From Microbacter sp049976245 (GTDB taxonomy: Bacteria > Bacteroidota > Bacteroidia > Bacteroidales > Paludibacteraceae): a DNA stretch of 64,000 bases. Under the pieces are notes generated by a model. That model saw only the letters and a program-made list of their open reading frames with translations, was not told the origin of the DNA and made no database searches. The position numbers were made by a program, and so were the translations under genes. The stretch is taken from the NCBI GenBank assembly GCA_049976245.1, contig JBMFIQ010000001.1:62001-126000 (forward strand). The letters are read 5' to 3'. This document shows, piece after piece, positions 1 to 8,809 of the stretch (the first letter of the stretch is position 1; the number at the start of each line of letters is the position of its first letter).

Positions 1-25
1 AAAGATGTTGAGACTGTTTTGAGTA

Positions 26-1339
26 TTAAAATTTAATGCCGTAATGGTGCATTTTGTTGTAAAGTGTCTTTCGGTCAATTTTTAGCAACCGTGCGGCTAA
101 GGTTTTATTGCCTCCGGCTTTACGCAAGGCGGTTTCTATTTGTACCCGTTCGTTTTCGGGCTGCAAGGTCAAAGTTTCCGTTGGTTGCGGCGTAAGCATA
201 AAAGCAGGCATTTCGTTGGCCGTGATTTGGTCATTTGAGGCAAAGAGTACCAAACGTCTTACCGTGTTGCGCAATTCACGCAGATTGCCGCTCCAATGAT
301 GTTGTTCAAGCAATTTCATGGCTTCAGGGGAAAACCCGCGTACCGATTTGTCCAATTCTTCATTCGCCTGATGAAGAAACGCGTTGGCAAAAAGTTCAAT
401 GTCTCCTTTTCGTTCCCGAATGGGCGGGACAAAGAGTGAAAATTCGTTGAGACGGTGAAAAAGATCTTCGCGAAAACGACCTTCGGCAATGGCTGTACTC
501 AAATCTTCGTTGGTAGCCGCAAGAATACGTACATCCACCTTGATGTCTTTGGCTGAACCAACCGGTCGAACACTCTGTTCCTGTAGAGTTCGGAGCAATT
601 GTATCTGCACGTCGTATGACAAATTCCCTACTTCATCCAAAAAAACGGTTCCATGATTGGCTTGTTCAAAAATGCCTGTTTTGTTGTCAATGGCCGATGT
701 GAATGAGCCTTTGAGATGGCCAAAGAGTTCGCTTGGAGCCAGTTCACGCGACAAACTGCCACAATCGACGGCAATAAAAGGATTGTTGCGGCGGGGACTG
801 TTGTCGTGAATCATGCGGGCTGCATACTCTTTGCCTGTCCCGCTTTCTCCAACGATTAAGACCGACATGCGGGTGGGAGCAACCCGCAGGATGTGATCGT
901 ACATTTGAACGGCAAGGGGACTTTTGCCCAAAATCATGGATGAAGTTTTGGGTAGTGCCGTTTTCTCCAAAGATGGTTTTTTGGAAAGCGCCAATTCAAT
1001 TTTTTCTTTCAAAACGGAAGGGTTCATCGGTTTTTCCAAAAAATCCTCAGCGCCCAATTTCATTGCTGCCACAGCGCTTTGAATTTCACCGTAACTTGTC
1101 ATGATGATCACTGGAATGGCCATTTTACGTTCCCTGAGCCAGTGTAACAACATTAGGCCATCACCATCAGGCAAACGTAAATCGCTCAGCAATAAATGAA
1201 AATCGCTACGTGTCATTGCGGCCTGAGCTGATGCAACGCCATTGCAAAGTGCTGCCTCAAAACCATGACGATGACACCAGCTTTGCAACATGGTTCCAAA
1301 GGCTGTGTCATCGTCAATGATTAGGATTCGCTGTTTCAT
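26..1339 (-). CDS. sigma-54-dependent response regulator (NtrC family)
   Basis: The product is a 437-residue activator of sigma-54 promoters. It has a receiver domain at about residues 3-115 with acidic pocket DDD at 9-11 and predicted phosphoacceptor Asp53 (LLLSDLRLPDG). An AAA+ domain follows with Walker A GESGTGKE, and a Fis-type helix-turn-helix sits at the C terminus (GGNKTLAARLLKIDRKTLY). The sigma-54 contact loop reads GSFTSA instead of the canonical GAFTGA but keeps the central Phe-Thr. I chose the ATG at 1339 because the receiver fold begins there (MKQRILIIDDD); an upstream in-frame start would add 17 unrelated residues. No histidine kinase is visible; one may lie outside the window on the left. 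Confidence 0.93.
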   Translation of the reverse strand: MKQRILIIDDDTAFGTMLQSWCHRHGFEAALCNGVASAQAAMTRSDFHLLLSDLRLPDGDGLMLLHWLRERKMAIPVIIMTSYGEIQSAVAAMKLGAEDFLEKPMNPSVLKEKIELALSKKPSLEKTALPKTSSMILGKSPLAVQMYDHILRVAPTRMSVLIVGESGTGKEYAARMIHDNSPRRNNPFIAVDCGSLSRELAPSELFGHLKGSFTSAIDNKTGIFEQANHGTVFLDEVGNLSYDVQIQLLRTLQEQSVRPVGSAKDIKVDVRILAATNEDLSTAIAEGRFREDLFHRLNEFSLFVPPIRERKGDIELFANAFLHQANEELDKSVRGFSPEAMKLLEQHHWSGNLRELRNTVRRLVLFASNDQITANEMPAFMLTPQPTETLTLQPENERVQIETALRKAGGNKTLAARLLKIDRKTLYNKMHHYGIKF

Positions 1340-1347
1340 ACAAGGAA

Positions 1348-1355
1348 CAAAGATA
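1348..1355 (-). promoter_or_regulatory. Bacteroidetes -7 box TATCTTTG before the response regulator
   Basis: On the minus strand TATCTTTG matches the Bacteroidetes housekeeping -7 consensus TAnnTTTG exactly. It ends only 8 bases before the ATG at 1339, so the expected transcript start would leave a very short or absent leader. No clear -33 TTTG is seen. Confidence 0.45.
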
Positions 1356-1433
1356 GAAAAAATTCGTCGATTTGTTCCTTGTGCGATCAAAAACAGCTTG
1401 TTCTATTAACTGATTATCATGGCAGTGTGTTTG

Positions 1434-2309
1434 TTAAAGTTGAACCACGAGGTATTTGGAGGCACTCCAGAATTTGGCCGAATTGGTAATCTCGATGGTG
1501 ATCTTTTTATCCGGACCTTCAACCAACTTGTAACTGTCGTTTGGATGCAACGAAAGAATTTTTACTTTCTTGCTGTTGGTCGGGATGGAGGTGAGCGTTC
1601 TTAAGTCGGCTTTGGTAAAGTAACTTGGATCAAAAGCGTTGGCAGAAAGTTTTTTGGATTGGAAAAGCCCTCCGCCCGTCACAATTTTTTCTTCTTTCAG
1701 TTGTTTCAGCGGTGCTATGCAATACCAAACCGTGTGCAGATCGGCATCTTGTCCTTTGATGGTGGAGGTTTGCTGCTCAATGACCGCATGTTGTTCATTG
1801 ATGTTTTTCCCCTGTTCCGCAACGGTTGTGTTCAACTCATTGATTTTAATGTTTTTTTGTTCCAGTTCAGCCTGCAATGATTGGATTTGGGCATTTTTGG
1901 CATCCAATTCCGCTTGCAACCGCTGAATGGTTTCCTGCAACATGGCATTTGCTTTTTTGTTTTTAGCGGCAAGATGTTGCAACGCTTTGATTTTTTCTCG
2001 ATTTTGCTCCATGGTTTGCTTGATTTCCATCATTTGAGCCGCAATGCGTTCTTTCCGGCTTGTTGATCCTTCAACGCCTTTCATATTGACCTTCATCTCA
2101 CTTTCATTTTGATTGATTTTGGCAAAACCGGCTTCTATGTCATTTAAAAATACCAGTGTTTGATTGTAAGAAGAATCCAATGACTGTGCCTGGATGGCCA
2201 ATGAATCGCGTTGGGCTACTACGGCTTTGTACTTGGATGAGTTTTCGACACACGACACTGTCACAACGGAAAGGAAAGCAATGATTGCAAAAAATTTTAA
2301 TTTTCTCAT
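1434..2309 (-). CDS. coiled-coil lipoprotein, function unknown
   Basis: The product has 291 residues with a lipoprotein signal peptide ending in TVSC, so Cys20 is the predicted lipidated residue. Residues about 30-180 are rich in Glu, Lys, Gln and Asn with heptad-like spacing and should form a long coiled coil. The last 100 residues look globular and contain the only other cysteine of the mature part. The architecture resembles a family of Bacteroidales lipoproteins sometimes named Cbp1-like collagen-binding adhesins; that link is from memory and the function is not shown here. It is transcribed toward the response regulator gene about 95 bp away. Confidence 0.75.
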   Translation of the reverse strand: MRKLKFFAIIAFLSVVTVSCVENSSKYKAVVAQRDSLAIQAQSLDSSYNQTLVFLNDIEAGFAKINQNESEMKVNMKGVEGSTSRKERIAAQMMEIKQTMEQNREKIKALQHLAAKNKKANAMLQETIQRLQAELDAKNAQIQSLQAELEQKNIKINELNTTVAEQGKNINEQHAVIEQQTSTIKGQDADLHTVWYCIAPLKQLKEEKIVTGGGLFQSKKLSANAFDPSYFTKADLRTLTSIPTNSKKVKILSLHPNDSYKLVEGPDKKITIEITNSAKFWSASKYLVVQL

Positions 2310-2658
2310 GTTGATGAATTTAATGAATTGGGTTATTTGATCAATGTTGAATCTCTTTGGATTGATTTTTCGTTTGAAGTTAAAGTTAAAAAAAGGTTTG
2401 TGATGATGCTTTTGTCATTGTGAAGATCCATTTTCACAGTTGCTATTACAAACCCCGATGCAAAATCCATGCCTCAGTATTAAAATATTGTTATTCATCT
2501 ATTTGTGGTTTCTGGGTGGGTGTGGTGTTATGTAGAAAAAGTGTGGAAAATGGGAATGACATTTATTTTTTTATATCTTTGTGACAGCAAAGGGGTGAAT
2601 GGATCAAACCGTTTTCTTCGTATGCTTTTTGGATTTTTTTTCGTCTTAACCCTTTTTT
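2310..2658. other. divergent intergenic region, 349 bp
   Basis: This region separates the minus-strand lipoprotein from the plus-strand glycosyltransferase. It holds the TATCTTTG box listed separately. An open frame starting at 2505 overlaps the glycosyltransferase start, but it has no recognizable protein features and looks like a shadow. Confidence 0.6.
2574..2581 (+). promoter_or_regulatory. -7 box TATCTTTG for the glycosyltransferase
   Basis: Exact TAnnTTTG match 77 bases before the glycosyltransferase ATG. The upstream region is A/T rich and no good -33 TTTG is visible. Confidence 0.5.
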
Positions 2659-3549
2659 ATGGAGCTTACTCGACATGCTCATCCAAATTCAGAAAAGCCA
2701 TTGTTCAGCATTTTGATTCCAACCTGGAACAATCTTTCATTTTTGAAACTATGCATTGCCTCCATTCGGAAAAACAGTGCTTTTACTCATCAAATCATTG
2801 TGCATGTCAATGAGGGCAAAGATGGCACGCTCGAGTGGGTGAATGAGCAACAGATTGATTTTACGCACAGCAACGAAAACATCGGTGTTTGCTATGCCTT
2901 GAATGCTGCGGCTGCTCTTGCCGTGGCCGATTACATTGTTTACATGAACGACGATATGTACGTCTGTCCCGATTGGGATCGATATTTGTATCAGGAGATT
3001 TTGGCTTGTCGGAGCGAATATTTTTTCTTTTCATCCACTTTGATCGAACCACGCAAAACCGGTTGCGATTGCATGATAGCTCCTTACGATTATGGTCATT
3101 CGCCGGAATCTTTCGATGAAGACCGATTACTGAACGAATATGCAACACTTCCATTTGTCGATTGGAACGGTGCTTCGTGGCCGCCCAATGTGGTGCATCG
3201 CAATGTATGGCATTTAGTTGGAGGTTACAGCATTGAATTCACGCCGGGCATGTACTCTGATCCTGATTTTTCCATGAAACTTTGGCAGGCAGGTGTTAGG
3301 TTTTTCAAAGGAGTTTCACAAAGCAGGGTTTATCACTTTATGTCGAAATCGACCGGAAAGCTCAAGAAAGAGGCTAATAAAGACGGGAAACGTGAGTTTC
3401 TCGACAAATGGCAAATGACTGCACGCACTTTTTACCATTATTACTTGCGGATGGGAACTCCTTTTGAAGGCGAAAGGAAAGAACCGGATAAAAGTGTTCG
3501 TTATTCCGCTAAAAAAATAGGAAACAGCTTGAAACGGCGTTTTACGTAA
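2659..3549 (+). CDS. family 2 glycosyltransferase
   Basis: The protein has 296 residues and a GT-A fold beginning at about residue 15 with FSILIPTWNN. A nucleotide and metal binding acidic motif is seen at YMNDDMYV. Later motifs (NGASWPPNVVHR, GMYSDPDFSMKLW) match the acceptor side of GT2 enzymes. No membrane segment is seen, so a cytoplasmic enzyme acting on a nucleotide sugar is expected. Polysaccharide, glycolipid or protein glycosylation are all possible. It stands alone, convergent with the AlaX-like gene, whose stop lies 13 bp away. Confidence 0.85.
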   Translation: MELTRHAHPNSEKPLFSILIPTWNNLSFLKLCIASIRKNSAFTHQIIVHVNEGKDGTLEWVNEQQIDFTHSNENIGVCYALNAAAALAVADYIVYMNDDMYVCPDWDRYLYQEILACRSEYFFFSSTLIEPRKTGCDCMIAPYDYGHSPESFDEDRLLNEYATLPFVDWNGASWPPNVVHRNVWHLVGGYSIEFTPGMYSDPDFSMKLWQAGVRFFKGVSQSRVYHFMSKSTGKLKKEANKDGKREFLDKWQMTARTFYHYYLRMGTPFEGERKEPDKSVRYSAKKIGNSLKRRFT

Positions 3550-3562
3550 ATCTCCAAGTCGT

Positions 3563-4018
3563 TTATTCTTCCGTTTGTTCCAGTTTAAAACGTACTCGCC
3601 AAATGCCATCCTGATAGTCGTGGCTAAGGATTACAAACTTTCCGATTTCCGAAGTATTGTTTACGTGCATTCCGATACAGGCACACGCGTCATAATCGCC
3701 CACACGAACAACGCGTACCGTATTGCCGGCATCTTCGGGTAATTTGGATAAATCGACAAAGTTGGTAGCTTCTTCTTTGGGAACAAAATCAACGGTGACA
3801 GGCAGGTGCGCATCAATGACGGCATTGACCTGTTCAGCAATGGCTTTGACTTGTGCTTCGGAAGGAGCATCGGGCAAAAGGTAATCACACTTCGATTTCT
3901 TGCGTTCAATGTGCGCATTGCGCGAACGACCACAACCAAACATCCGTACCATTTTTTGGTTCAGAATGTGTTCTGCCGTGTGCATTGGCTCGTAATAGTG
4001 CTTTTTTGGAGCATCCAT
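3563..4018 (-). CDS. AlaX-type alanyl-tRNA editing protein
   Basis: This 151-residue protein matches the second additional domain of alanyl- and threonyl-tRNA synthetases. Free-standing versions (AlaX) remove Ser or Gly wrongly attached to tRNA-Ala. The zinc site is complete: H13-T-A-E-H17 and C114-I-G-M-H118. There is no catalytic or glycine-rich synthetase region, and the length fits the short AlaX class, so it is not a broken alaS. It follows panD by 17 bp and is probably the last gene of a panC-panD-alaX unit. The real tRNA substrate cannot be told from sequence. Confidence 0.85.
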   Translation of the reverse strand: MDAPKKHYYEPMHTAEHILNQKMVRMFGCGRSRNAHIERKKSKCDYLLPDAPSEAQVKAIAEQVNAVIDAHLPVTVDFVPKEEATNFVDLSKLPEDAGNTVRVVRVGDYDACACIGMHVNNTSEIGKFVILSHDYQDGIWRVRFKLEQTEE

Positions 4019-4035
4019 GTCAACGGATTGGAAAT

Positions 4036-4386
4036 TTAAGCCAATTTGTTGGTTGCCGTGTCGGGGAAGATAATGGTAGGCTTGAAATGTTTGGCTTCTT
4101 CAAAATCCATCAGCGCAAACGAGACGATGAGCACCACGTCTCCCGGTTGAACCAATCGGGCTGCGGCGCCGTTGAGGCAAACCGTACCACTTCCGCGTTC
4201 TCCTTTTATAATGTATGTTTCAAAACGAGCGCCATTGTTAATATTCAGAACCTGAACCTTTTCAAACTCAATCATATTGGCAGCTTCCATCAGATCCTCG
4301 TCGAGCGTGATGCTCCCGATGTAGTTCAAATTGGCGTCAGTCACCGTTACACGATGAATTTTTGATTTTAATACTTCAATTTGCAT
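4036..4386 (-). CDS. panD: aspartate 1-decarboxylase
   Basis: PanD makes beta-alanine from L-aspartate for pantothenate synthesis. The 116-residue proenzyme self-cleaves between Gly24 and Ser25 (NYIGSIT) to create the pyruvoyl cofactor, and both residues are present. Lys9, which binds the substrate carboxylate in the family, is conserved (LKSKIHR). Length is normal. It lies just downstream of panC, so the two halves of the pantothenate pathway are co-expressed; the two enzymes act on neighboring steps. Confidence 0.96.
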   Translation of the reverse strand: MQIEVLKSKIHRVTVTDANLNYIGSITLDEDLMEAANMIEFEKVQVLNINNGARFETYIIKGERGSGTVCLNGAAARLVQPGDVVLIVSFALMDFEEAKHFKPTIIFPDTATNKLA

Positions 4387-4429
4387 GAAATTAAATTTTT
4401 AACTAAACAATCAACATTACATGGTCACA

Positions 4430-5272
4430 TTACAAATAATGCAGGTTATCAATTAAACGCACTTGGCCGCAATAAACGGCTATGCACCCGACGATGCAAT
4501 CGCATTCATCCCAAAAATGAACGGGACGCAAGGTTGAACCGTCAATGATGTCAAAATATTCAACCATCATTTCTTCCACACCGTTGATGGTTTCAATAAC
4601 CCAATTTTTGACTTCGGCTACCGTCCAGTCCGAAATAAACTTGCGGCTTTCGAAAAGTGTCTGGGCAATGATGGGGGCGTTGCTTCGCTGCGTATGGGTT
4701 AAGCGTTCGTTGCGGCTGCTGAAGGCCAATCCGTCAGGCTCTCTCACAATAGGGCATCCCACAATTTGAACGGGCAACTGATATTGGTTGACTAAATGGC
4801 GAATGATGGCAAGTTGCTGAAAATCTTTTTCACCAAAATAAGCCCGATGAGGGTTAACGATGTCAAACAACTTGGTGACAACTTGAGCCACGCCTTGAAA
4901 ATGTCCCGGTCGAAAAATTCCTTCCATTACCTGATCGAGTCCGCCAAGGTCAAATTGTCGGGTGTCGGGTTCGGGATACATTTCCTGTTCGGTGGGCGCA
5001 AAAACCATGTCGCAATGTGACTTAGCCAGTAATTCAATGTCTTTGTCCAATGTTCTTGGATATTTTAATAAATCATCGGGGTCGTTGAATTGAGTAGGAT
5101 TCACAAAAATGGAGACCACGGTGATGTCGTTTTCGGTGACACTGTGTTGAACCAACGACAAATGTCCTTTATGTAGTGCGCCCATGGTGGGGACCAATCC
5201 TACTTGTCTGCCTTTTTCTTTTTCGGCTGAGACAGCTGCCCGAATGGAGGCAATGGTTGAAAAAACTTCCAT
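4430..5272 (-). CDS. panC: pantothenate synthetase
   Basis: PanC condenses pantoate with beta-alanine using ATP. The 280-residue protein has the nucleotidyl-transferase signature PTMGALHKGH with the HxGH motif at 34-37, then VSIFVNPTQF and the later YFGEKDFQQL and SSRNERL motifs. Length is normal for the family. It is separated from panD by 43 bp and lies 62 bp downstream of pyrH, in the same orientation. Confidence 0.97.
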   Translation of the reverse strand: MEVFSTIASIRAAVSAEKEKGRQVGLVPTMGALHKGHLSLVQHSVTENDITVVSIFVNPTQFNDPDDLLKYPRTLDKDIELLAKSHCDMVFAPTEQEMYPEPDTRQFDLGGLDQVMEGIFRPGHFQGVAQVVTKLFDIVNPHRAYFGEKDFQQLAIIRHLVNQYQLPVQIVGCPIVREPDGLAFSSRNERLTHTQRSNAPIIAQTLFESRKFISDWTVAEVKNWVIETINGVEEMMVEYFDIIDGSTLRPVHFWDECDCIVGCIAVYCGQVRLIDNLHYL

Positions 5273-5334
5273 GATAATTTCAGTTTTAATGTCTATGAAA
5301 ACCGATGATTTGGTCGGAGACTTTATTCAATCGG

Positions 5335-6048
5335 TTATTTTTCTTTCACTAACGTGCCAATTGGTTCGCCGTGAAGCACTTTTTTTAGGTTTCCGTATTG
5401 ATCCATGTTGAAGACAATGATTGGTAAATGATTTTCTTTGCACATGGTGGTGGCCGTCAGATCCATCACTTTGAGGTTGCGTTGATAAATCTCATCGTAG
5501 GTGATCTCATCAAATTTTACGGCTGAAGGATCTTTTTCGGGATCAGCCGTGTAAATGCCGTCAACGCGCGTTCCTTTCAACATCACATCGGCTTCAATTT
5601 CGATGGCACGCAATGACGAACCCGTGTCGGTGGTGAAGAAGGGATTTCCCGTTCCGGCTGCCAACAGCACAACTTCACCGTTTTCAAGGGCATCAATGGC
5701 TTTCTGTTTGCTGTAGAATTCTCCTACAGGTTCCATGCGAATGGCTGTCAATACCCTTGTTTTGACACCCAGCGAAGCCAATGCCGAACTTAAAGCAAGG
5801 CTGTTGATGGTGGTGGCCAACATTCCCATCTGATCGCCTTTGACACGATCAAATCCCTGACCGACGCCGTTTAGACCACGAAAAATATTGCCTCCGCCAA
5901 TGACAATGGCTACTTGGACACCCATGCAAACCACTTCATTGATTTGTTCGGCATATTGTTGCAATCGTTGAGCGTCGATGCCGTATTGTTGCTCACCCAT
6001 CAACGATTCACCACTGATTTTTAATAGAATACGATTGTAATGTGCCAT
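5335..6048 (-). CDS. pyrH: UMP kinase
   Basis: PyrH phosphorylates UMP to UDP and belongs to the amino-acid kinase fold, unlike eukaryotic UMP kinases. The motifs YNRILLKISGESLMG, VIGGGNIFRG and FFTTDTGSSLRA are all present and the protein has 237 residues from the chosen start. An ATG at 6057 would add three residues (MVN); I prefer 6048 because family members start MA-x-Y/F-x-RILLK. Downstream pyrH is followed by panC. Confidence 0.95.
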   Translation of the reverse strand: MAHYNRILLKISGESLMGEQQYGIDAQRLQQYAEQINEVVCMGVQVAIVIGGGNIFRGLNGVGQGFDRVKGDQMGMLATTINSLALSSALASLGVKTRVLTAIRMEPVGEFYSKQKAIDALENGEVVLLAAGTGNPFFTTDTGSSLRAIEIEADVMLKGTRVDGIYTADPEKDPSAVKFDEITYDEIYQRNLKVMDLTATTMCKENHLPIIVFNMDQYGNLKKVLHGEPIGTLVKEK

Positions 6049-6147
6049 ATTAACCATGCTTCAATCGGATGTTGATCCGAATTCATTGTTGAAAGTGCAA
6101 AGTTCGTTATTTTTATTGAATAAGAACGCTTATAAGGAAAATAATCT

Positions 6148-6996
6148 TTACTTCGGCATCGATGTCTGCTCTTCGATGTGCTGAATCGGCGGCAAGTGCA
6201 TTGGACGATAAGGCAAAGTTAACCATAAAAAAGGTAGATTGTCATTCAATTTTTTCTCGTAGAAGCGAATTTCATGATCGATTTCAATAACGGAATAGCC
6301 GCCCGGTATGATGCCATTGCTTTGGAGCGTTCGTGTCAGTACGTCGGGAATGCCGTCTTCGTCAAAGACTAAGTTGCGATGATAATGGCCTCCCAAAACA
6401 GCCTCCACCGTCCAAGGGGTCACCATCTGCAAAAAACGATCACGGTTCCCGACATCGGTGACATTGAGCGGAAAATGGGTCACAAAAATTAAAGGTTGAG
6501 ATCGCTTCGTTTCGTTCAATTGACGTTGTAGCCACTGCATCTCATCATCGCTGATCCACCCTGAATTGATGCTGTTGCCTTGTCCGGTGTTAAACCCGAT
6601 GAAACGAACTTGCCGAAAGATGAAAGAGAAATGATGATTGCCAAAAACGGAATCAAACCTGGCGGTGCCGTTCCGGCAATAACGTGTGTCGTGATTTCCG
6701 GGTACTGCATAATATGGAATGTTTAATTGGTCCAATAGTTTTTTTGCGGTAAGCATTGACGTTCGATCGCCTTTGTCGGCAATGTCACCTGCCACCAGCA
6801 CAAAGGCAAGGTCATGTTGTCGATTGATGTCATTGATGGCTTTACGCAGTGTTTCCGTGTTGTGGGTGTCGTTTTGTTGAAGATGCATGTCGGTGATCAA
6901 TGCAAAACGAAAAGCATGTGAAGGTTCTTGGGGTGATCCGAAATACGGATTGCCTGCAAAAAGGTATATGAACATGAAAAATGACAGGGTCTTCAT
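6148..6996 (-). CDS. secreted calcineurin-like metallophosphoesterase
   Basis: The protein has 282 residues with a hydrophobic N-terminal segment that should be a signal peptide or anchor, so it probably acts in the periplasm. All five metallophosphoesterase blocks are visible: DMH at the first metal ligand, GDIADKGD, GNHD, THFP and GGHYHR. The substrate is unknown; family members hydrolyse nucleotides, phospholipid or cyclic nucleotide phosphates. It has its own spacing from pyrH (about 100 bp) and no obvious operon partner. Confidence 0.88.
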   Translation of the reverse strand: MKTLSFFMFIYLFAGNPYFGSPQEPSHAFRFALITDMHLQQNDTHNTETLRKAINDINRQHDLAFVLVAGDIADKGDRTSMLTAKKLLDQLNIPYYAVPGNHDTRYCRNGTARFDSVFGNHHFSFIFRQVRFIGFNTGQGNSINSGWISDDEMQWLQRQLNETKRSQPLIFVTHFPLNVTDVGNRDRFLQMVTPWTVEAVLGGHYHRNLVFDEDGIPDVLTRTLQSNGIIPGGYSVIEIDHEIRFYEKKLNDNLPFLWLTLPYRPMHLPPIQHIEEQTSMPK

Positions 6997-7136
6997 TTAT
7001 ACATTTATTAACGGATCTAATTTCTATTGCAACTTTATTGTTTCCCAATAAATCAAACCCCAATACGTGATCTCATTTTATGTCATTTTGAGTTTTTGGT
7101 GTCACGGCTATTACACAAAGCGACACAAAGTATTGG

Positions 7137-7246
7137 CACAAAGTTACACTAAGAAAATGATAGCACTTCAAAGAAAGAAATAGCCAAAAATGATAACACA
7201 AAGTTATGTGAAGAAAATGCTTCATGCCTCAAAAAAGGAAGGAATT
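7137..7246. repeat. diverged 60-bp tandem duplication
   Basis: The unit beginning CACAAAGTTACACTAAGAAA at 7137 recurs at 7197 as CACAAAGTTATGTGAAGAAA, offset by exactly 60 bases, and the similarity fades after about 40 bases. Extra copies of ACACAAAG lie just upstream (7113-7130). Confidence 0.55.
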
Positions 7247-7378
7247 GTATTTTGCTTACAATGAAGTATTTCTTGACAGAAATGATTTGTTCAATCCATT
7301 ATGCAACCCATTAAACAGGTAGACACGAGGTTACATTTGGAGAAAAATGAGCAAAAAACGGATGATTGAAATGGGTTG

Positions 7379-7412
7379 ATAAAATGGCCGTTCGAAAATC
7401 TTTCAAACGGCC
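7379..7412 (-). terminator. hairpin terminator after the nucleoside permease
   Basis: GGCCGTT at 7386-7392 pairs with AACGGCC at 7406-7412. The inner GAAA/TTTC pairs extend the stem after one mismatch. On the minus strand it is followed by a T-rich stretch. It lies about 60 bp after the permease stop codon. Confidence 0.6.
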
Positions 7413-7474
7413 AACATAAAACGTTTATAAAATGATGTCACGAACGGCTAAATTGCAACAGTCAAGAATCTTGT

Positions 7475-8728
7475 TTATAATGTTTTTGTTTCGGGTTGAT
7501 GTTTGTATTGAAAAAAGACGGCAAACAGAATGGCAATAATCAGGGCGTAAGCCGCAAAAATATACCAGATGGCAGGCCAATTGCGACTGATCAAATCATG
7601 ATTGAGGGCGTATTTTGAAAAATGATCCACTACGGCGCCACTGGCGTAGCCTCCCATAAGGGCGCCGGCTCCGTTGGTGATCATCATGAAAAGGCCCTGC
7701 GCGCTTCCTCTGATTTCAGGCTTGGCTTCAGTTTCGACAAACAATGATCCTGAAATGTTGAAGAAATCAAACGCCATACCATAGACAATCATTGAAAGGA
7801 TCAACATCCAAAGTCCTGATCCGGGGTTGCCTGCACCAAACAGTCCAAATCGGAATATCCATGCCATCATGCTCATGAGCATCACCCGTTTAATTCCGAA
7901 ACGTTTCAGAAAGAAGGGGATCGTCAGGATAAACAATGTCTCCGACATTTGTGAAATGGAAAGCAGGATGACGGAATGTTTTACTCCAAAAGCGTTGGCA
8001 TAGGCAGGCACGCTCTTAAAACTACCAATGAATAAGTCACCGTAGGAATTGGTGATTTGCAAGGCAGCTCCCAAAAGCATGGAGAAAAGGAAAAAGATGG
8101 CCATTTTACGACGTTTGAACAACACCAGCGCATCAAGTCCGAAAGCCGAAAGCCATGATTTGCGTTGCGTTTTGGCAGGAATGCATTTGGGCAGCGTAAA
8201 GGAATAAAATCCCAGTACGATGGCAGCAGCGGCTGCTAAATAGAGTTGTGCGTTGGAGTTTTTAAATCCCGTAAGATCCACCACCCACATGGCCACAATG
8301 AAACCGATGGTACCAAAAGTTCGAATTGGGGGAAATACTTTCACAATGTCGTAATGATATTGCTCCAACGCATTGTACGCTACCGTATTGTTGAGGGCAA
8401 TAGTGGGCATGTAGAAAAGCAGGTTCAGCAGCATAGCCCAATACATGTGGTCATAATCAATAGCCGTTGAGGCGTATAAAAGTGCCGCAGCACCCAACAA
8501 ATGACAAATTCCCAACAATCGCTCGGCATTGATCCATTTATCGGCAATGATGCCCACCAAACCCGGCATGATCAACGAAGCAATGCCTAAGGTGGCAAAT
8601 ATGGAGCCGATTTGCCCTCCTTCAAAATTTAAATTTCTACCAAGGTAGCCACCTAAAGAGATTAACCATGATCCCCAAATGAAAAATTGGAGAAAAGTCA
8701 TTAGCGTCAAACGAAATTTAATGCTCAT
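7475..8728 (-). CDS. NupG/XapB-type nucleoside:H+ symporter (MFS)
   Basis: A 417-residue polytopic membrane protein with about twelve hydrophobic segments. The opening (FRLTLMTFLQFFIWGSWLISLG) and the GSLFVETEAKPEIRGSAQG stretch match the nucleoside:H+ symporter branch of the major facilitator superfamily (NupG, XapB). It should import nucleosides across the inner membrane. It has its own promoter (8802-8809) and a terminator after the stop, so it is probably monocistronic. Exact substrate range is not visible. Confidence 0.85.
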   Translation of the reverse strand: MSIKFRLTLMTFLQFFIWGSWLISLGGYLGRNLNFEGGQIGSIFATLGIASLIMPGLVGIIADKWINAERLLGICHLLGAAALLYASTAIDYDHMYWAMLLNLLFYMPTIALNNTVAYNALEQYHYDIVKVFPPIRTFGTIGFIVAMWVVDLTGFKNSNAQLYLAAAAAIVLGFYSFTLPKCIPAKTQRKSWLSAFGLDALVLFKRRKMAIFFLFSMLLGAALQITNSYGDLFIGSFKSVPAYANAFGVKHSVILLSISQMSETLFILTIPFFLKRFGIKRVMLMSMMAWIFRFGLFGAGNPGSGLWMLILSMIVYGMAFDFFNISGSLFVETEAKPEIRGSAQGLFMMITNGAGALMGGYASGAVVDHFSKYALNHDLISRNWPAIWYIFAAYALIIAILFAVFFQYKHQPETKTL

Positions 8729-8768
8729 AATGTGTGTGTTTTGTGGTGTTTGATTTCATTGTAACGGT

Positions 8769-8797
8769 AAAAAAAGGGAAGATTGGCTCTTCCCTTT
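8769..8797 (-). terminator. perfect 10-bp hairpin plus T-run between the men operon and the permease
   Basis: AAAGGGAAGA (8773-8782) pairs perfectly with TCTTCCCTTT (8788-8797) across a 5-nt loop. On the minus strand it is followed by a run of T. It lies 220 bp after the end of the menaquinone operon, but also directly after the permease -7 box, so it would form the first bases of the permease transcript. Confidence 0.7.
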
Positions 8798-8801
8798 GCT
8801 G

Positions 8802-8809
8802 CAAAGGTA
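8802..8809 (-). promoter_or_regulatory. -7 box TACCTTTG for the nucleoside permease
   Basis: Exact TAnnTTTG match on the minus strand, 73 bases before the permease ATG, with an upstream TTG at a suitable distance for a -33 element. The predicted transcript start falls at or just before the hairpin at 8773-8797. Confidence 0.6.

Larger units (their letters stand above)
6997..7474. other. intergenic region, 478 bp, with diverged 60-bp repeat and a hairpin
   Basis: It contains several ACACAAAG-type words, a diverged 60-bp tandem duplication (7137-7246) and the hairpin terminator listed separately. I see no gene. Confidence 0.6.

Noticed and set aside
2505..2813. Open frame of 102 codons overlapping the glycosyltransferase start
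   Set aside because: Different frame over a clear GT2 gene; low-complexity hydrophobic start and no family motif.
3563..4018. Truncated alanyl-tRNA synthetase
   Set aside because: Complete short AlaX with both zinc motifs and its own start; not a fragment.
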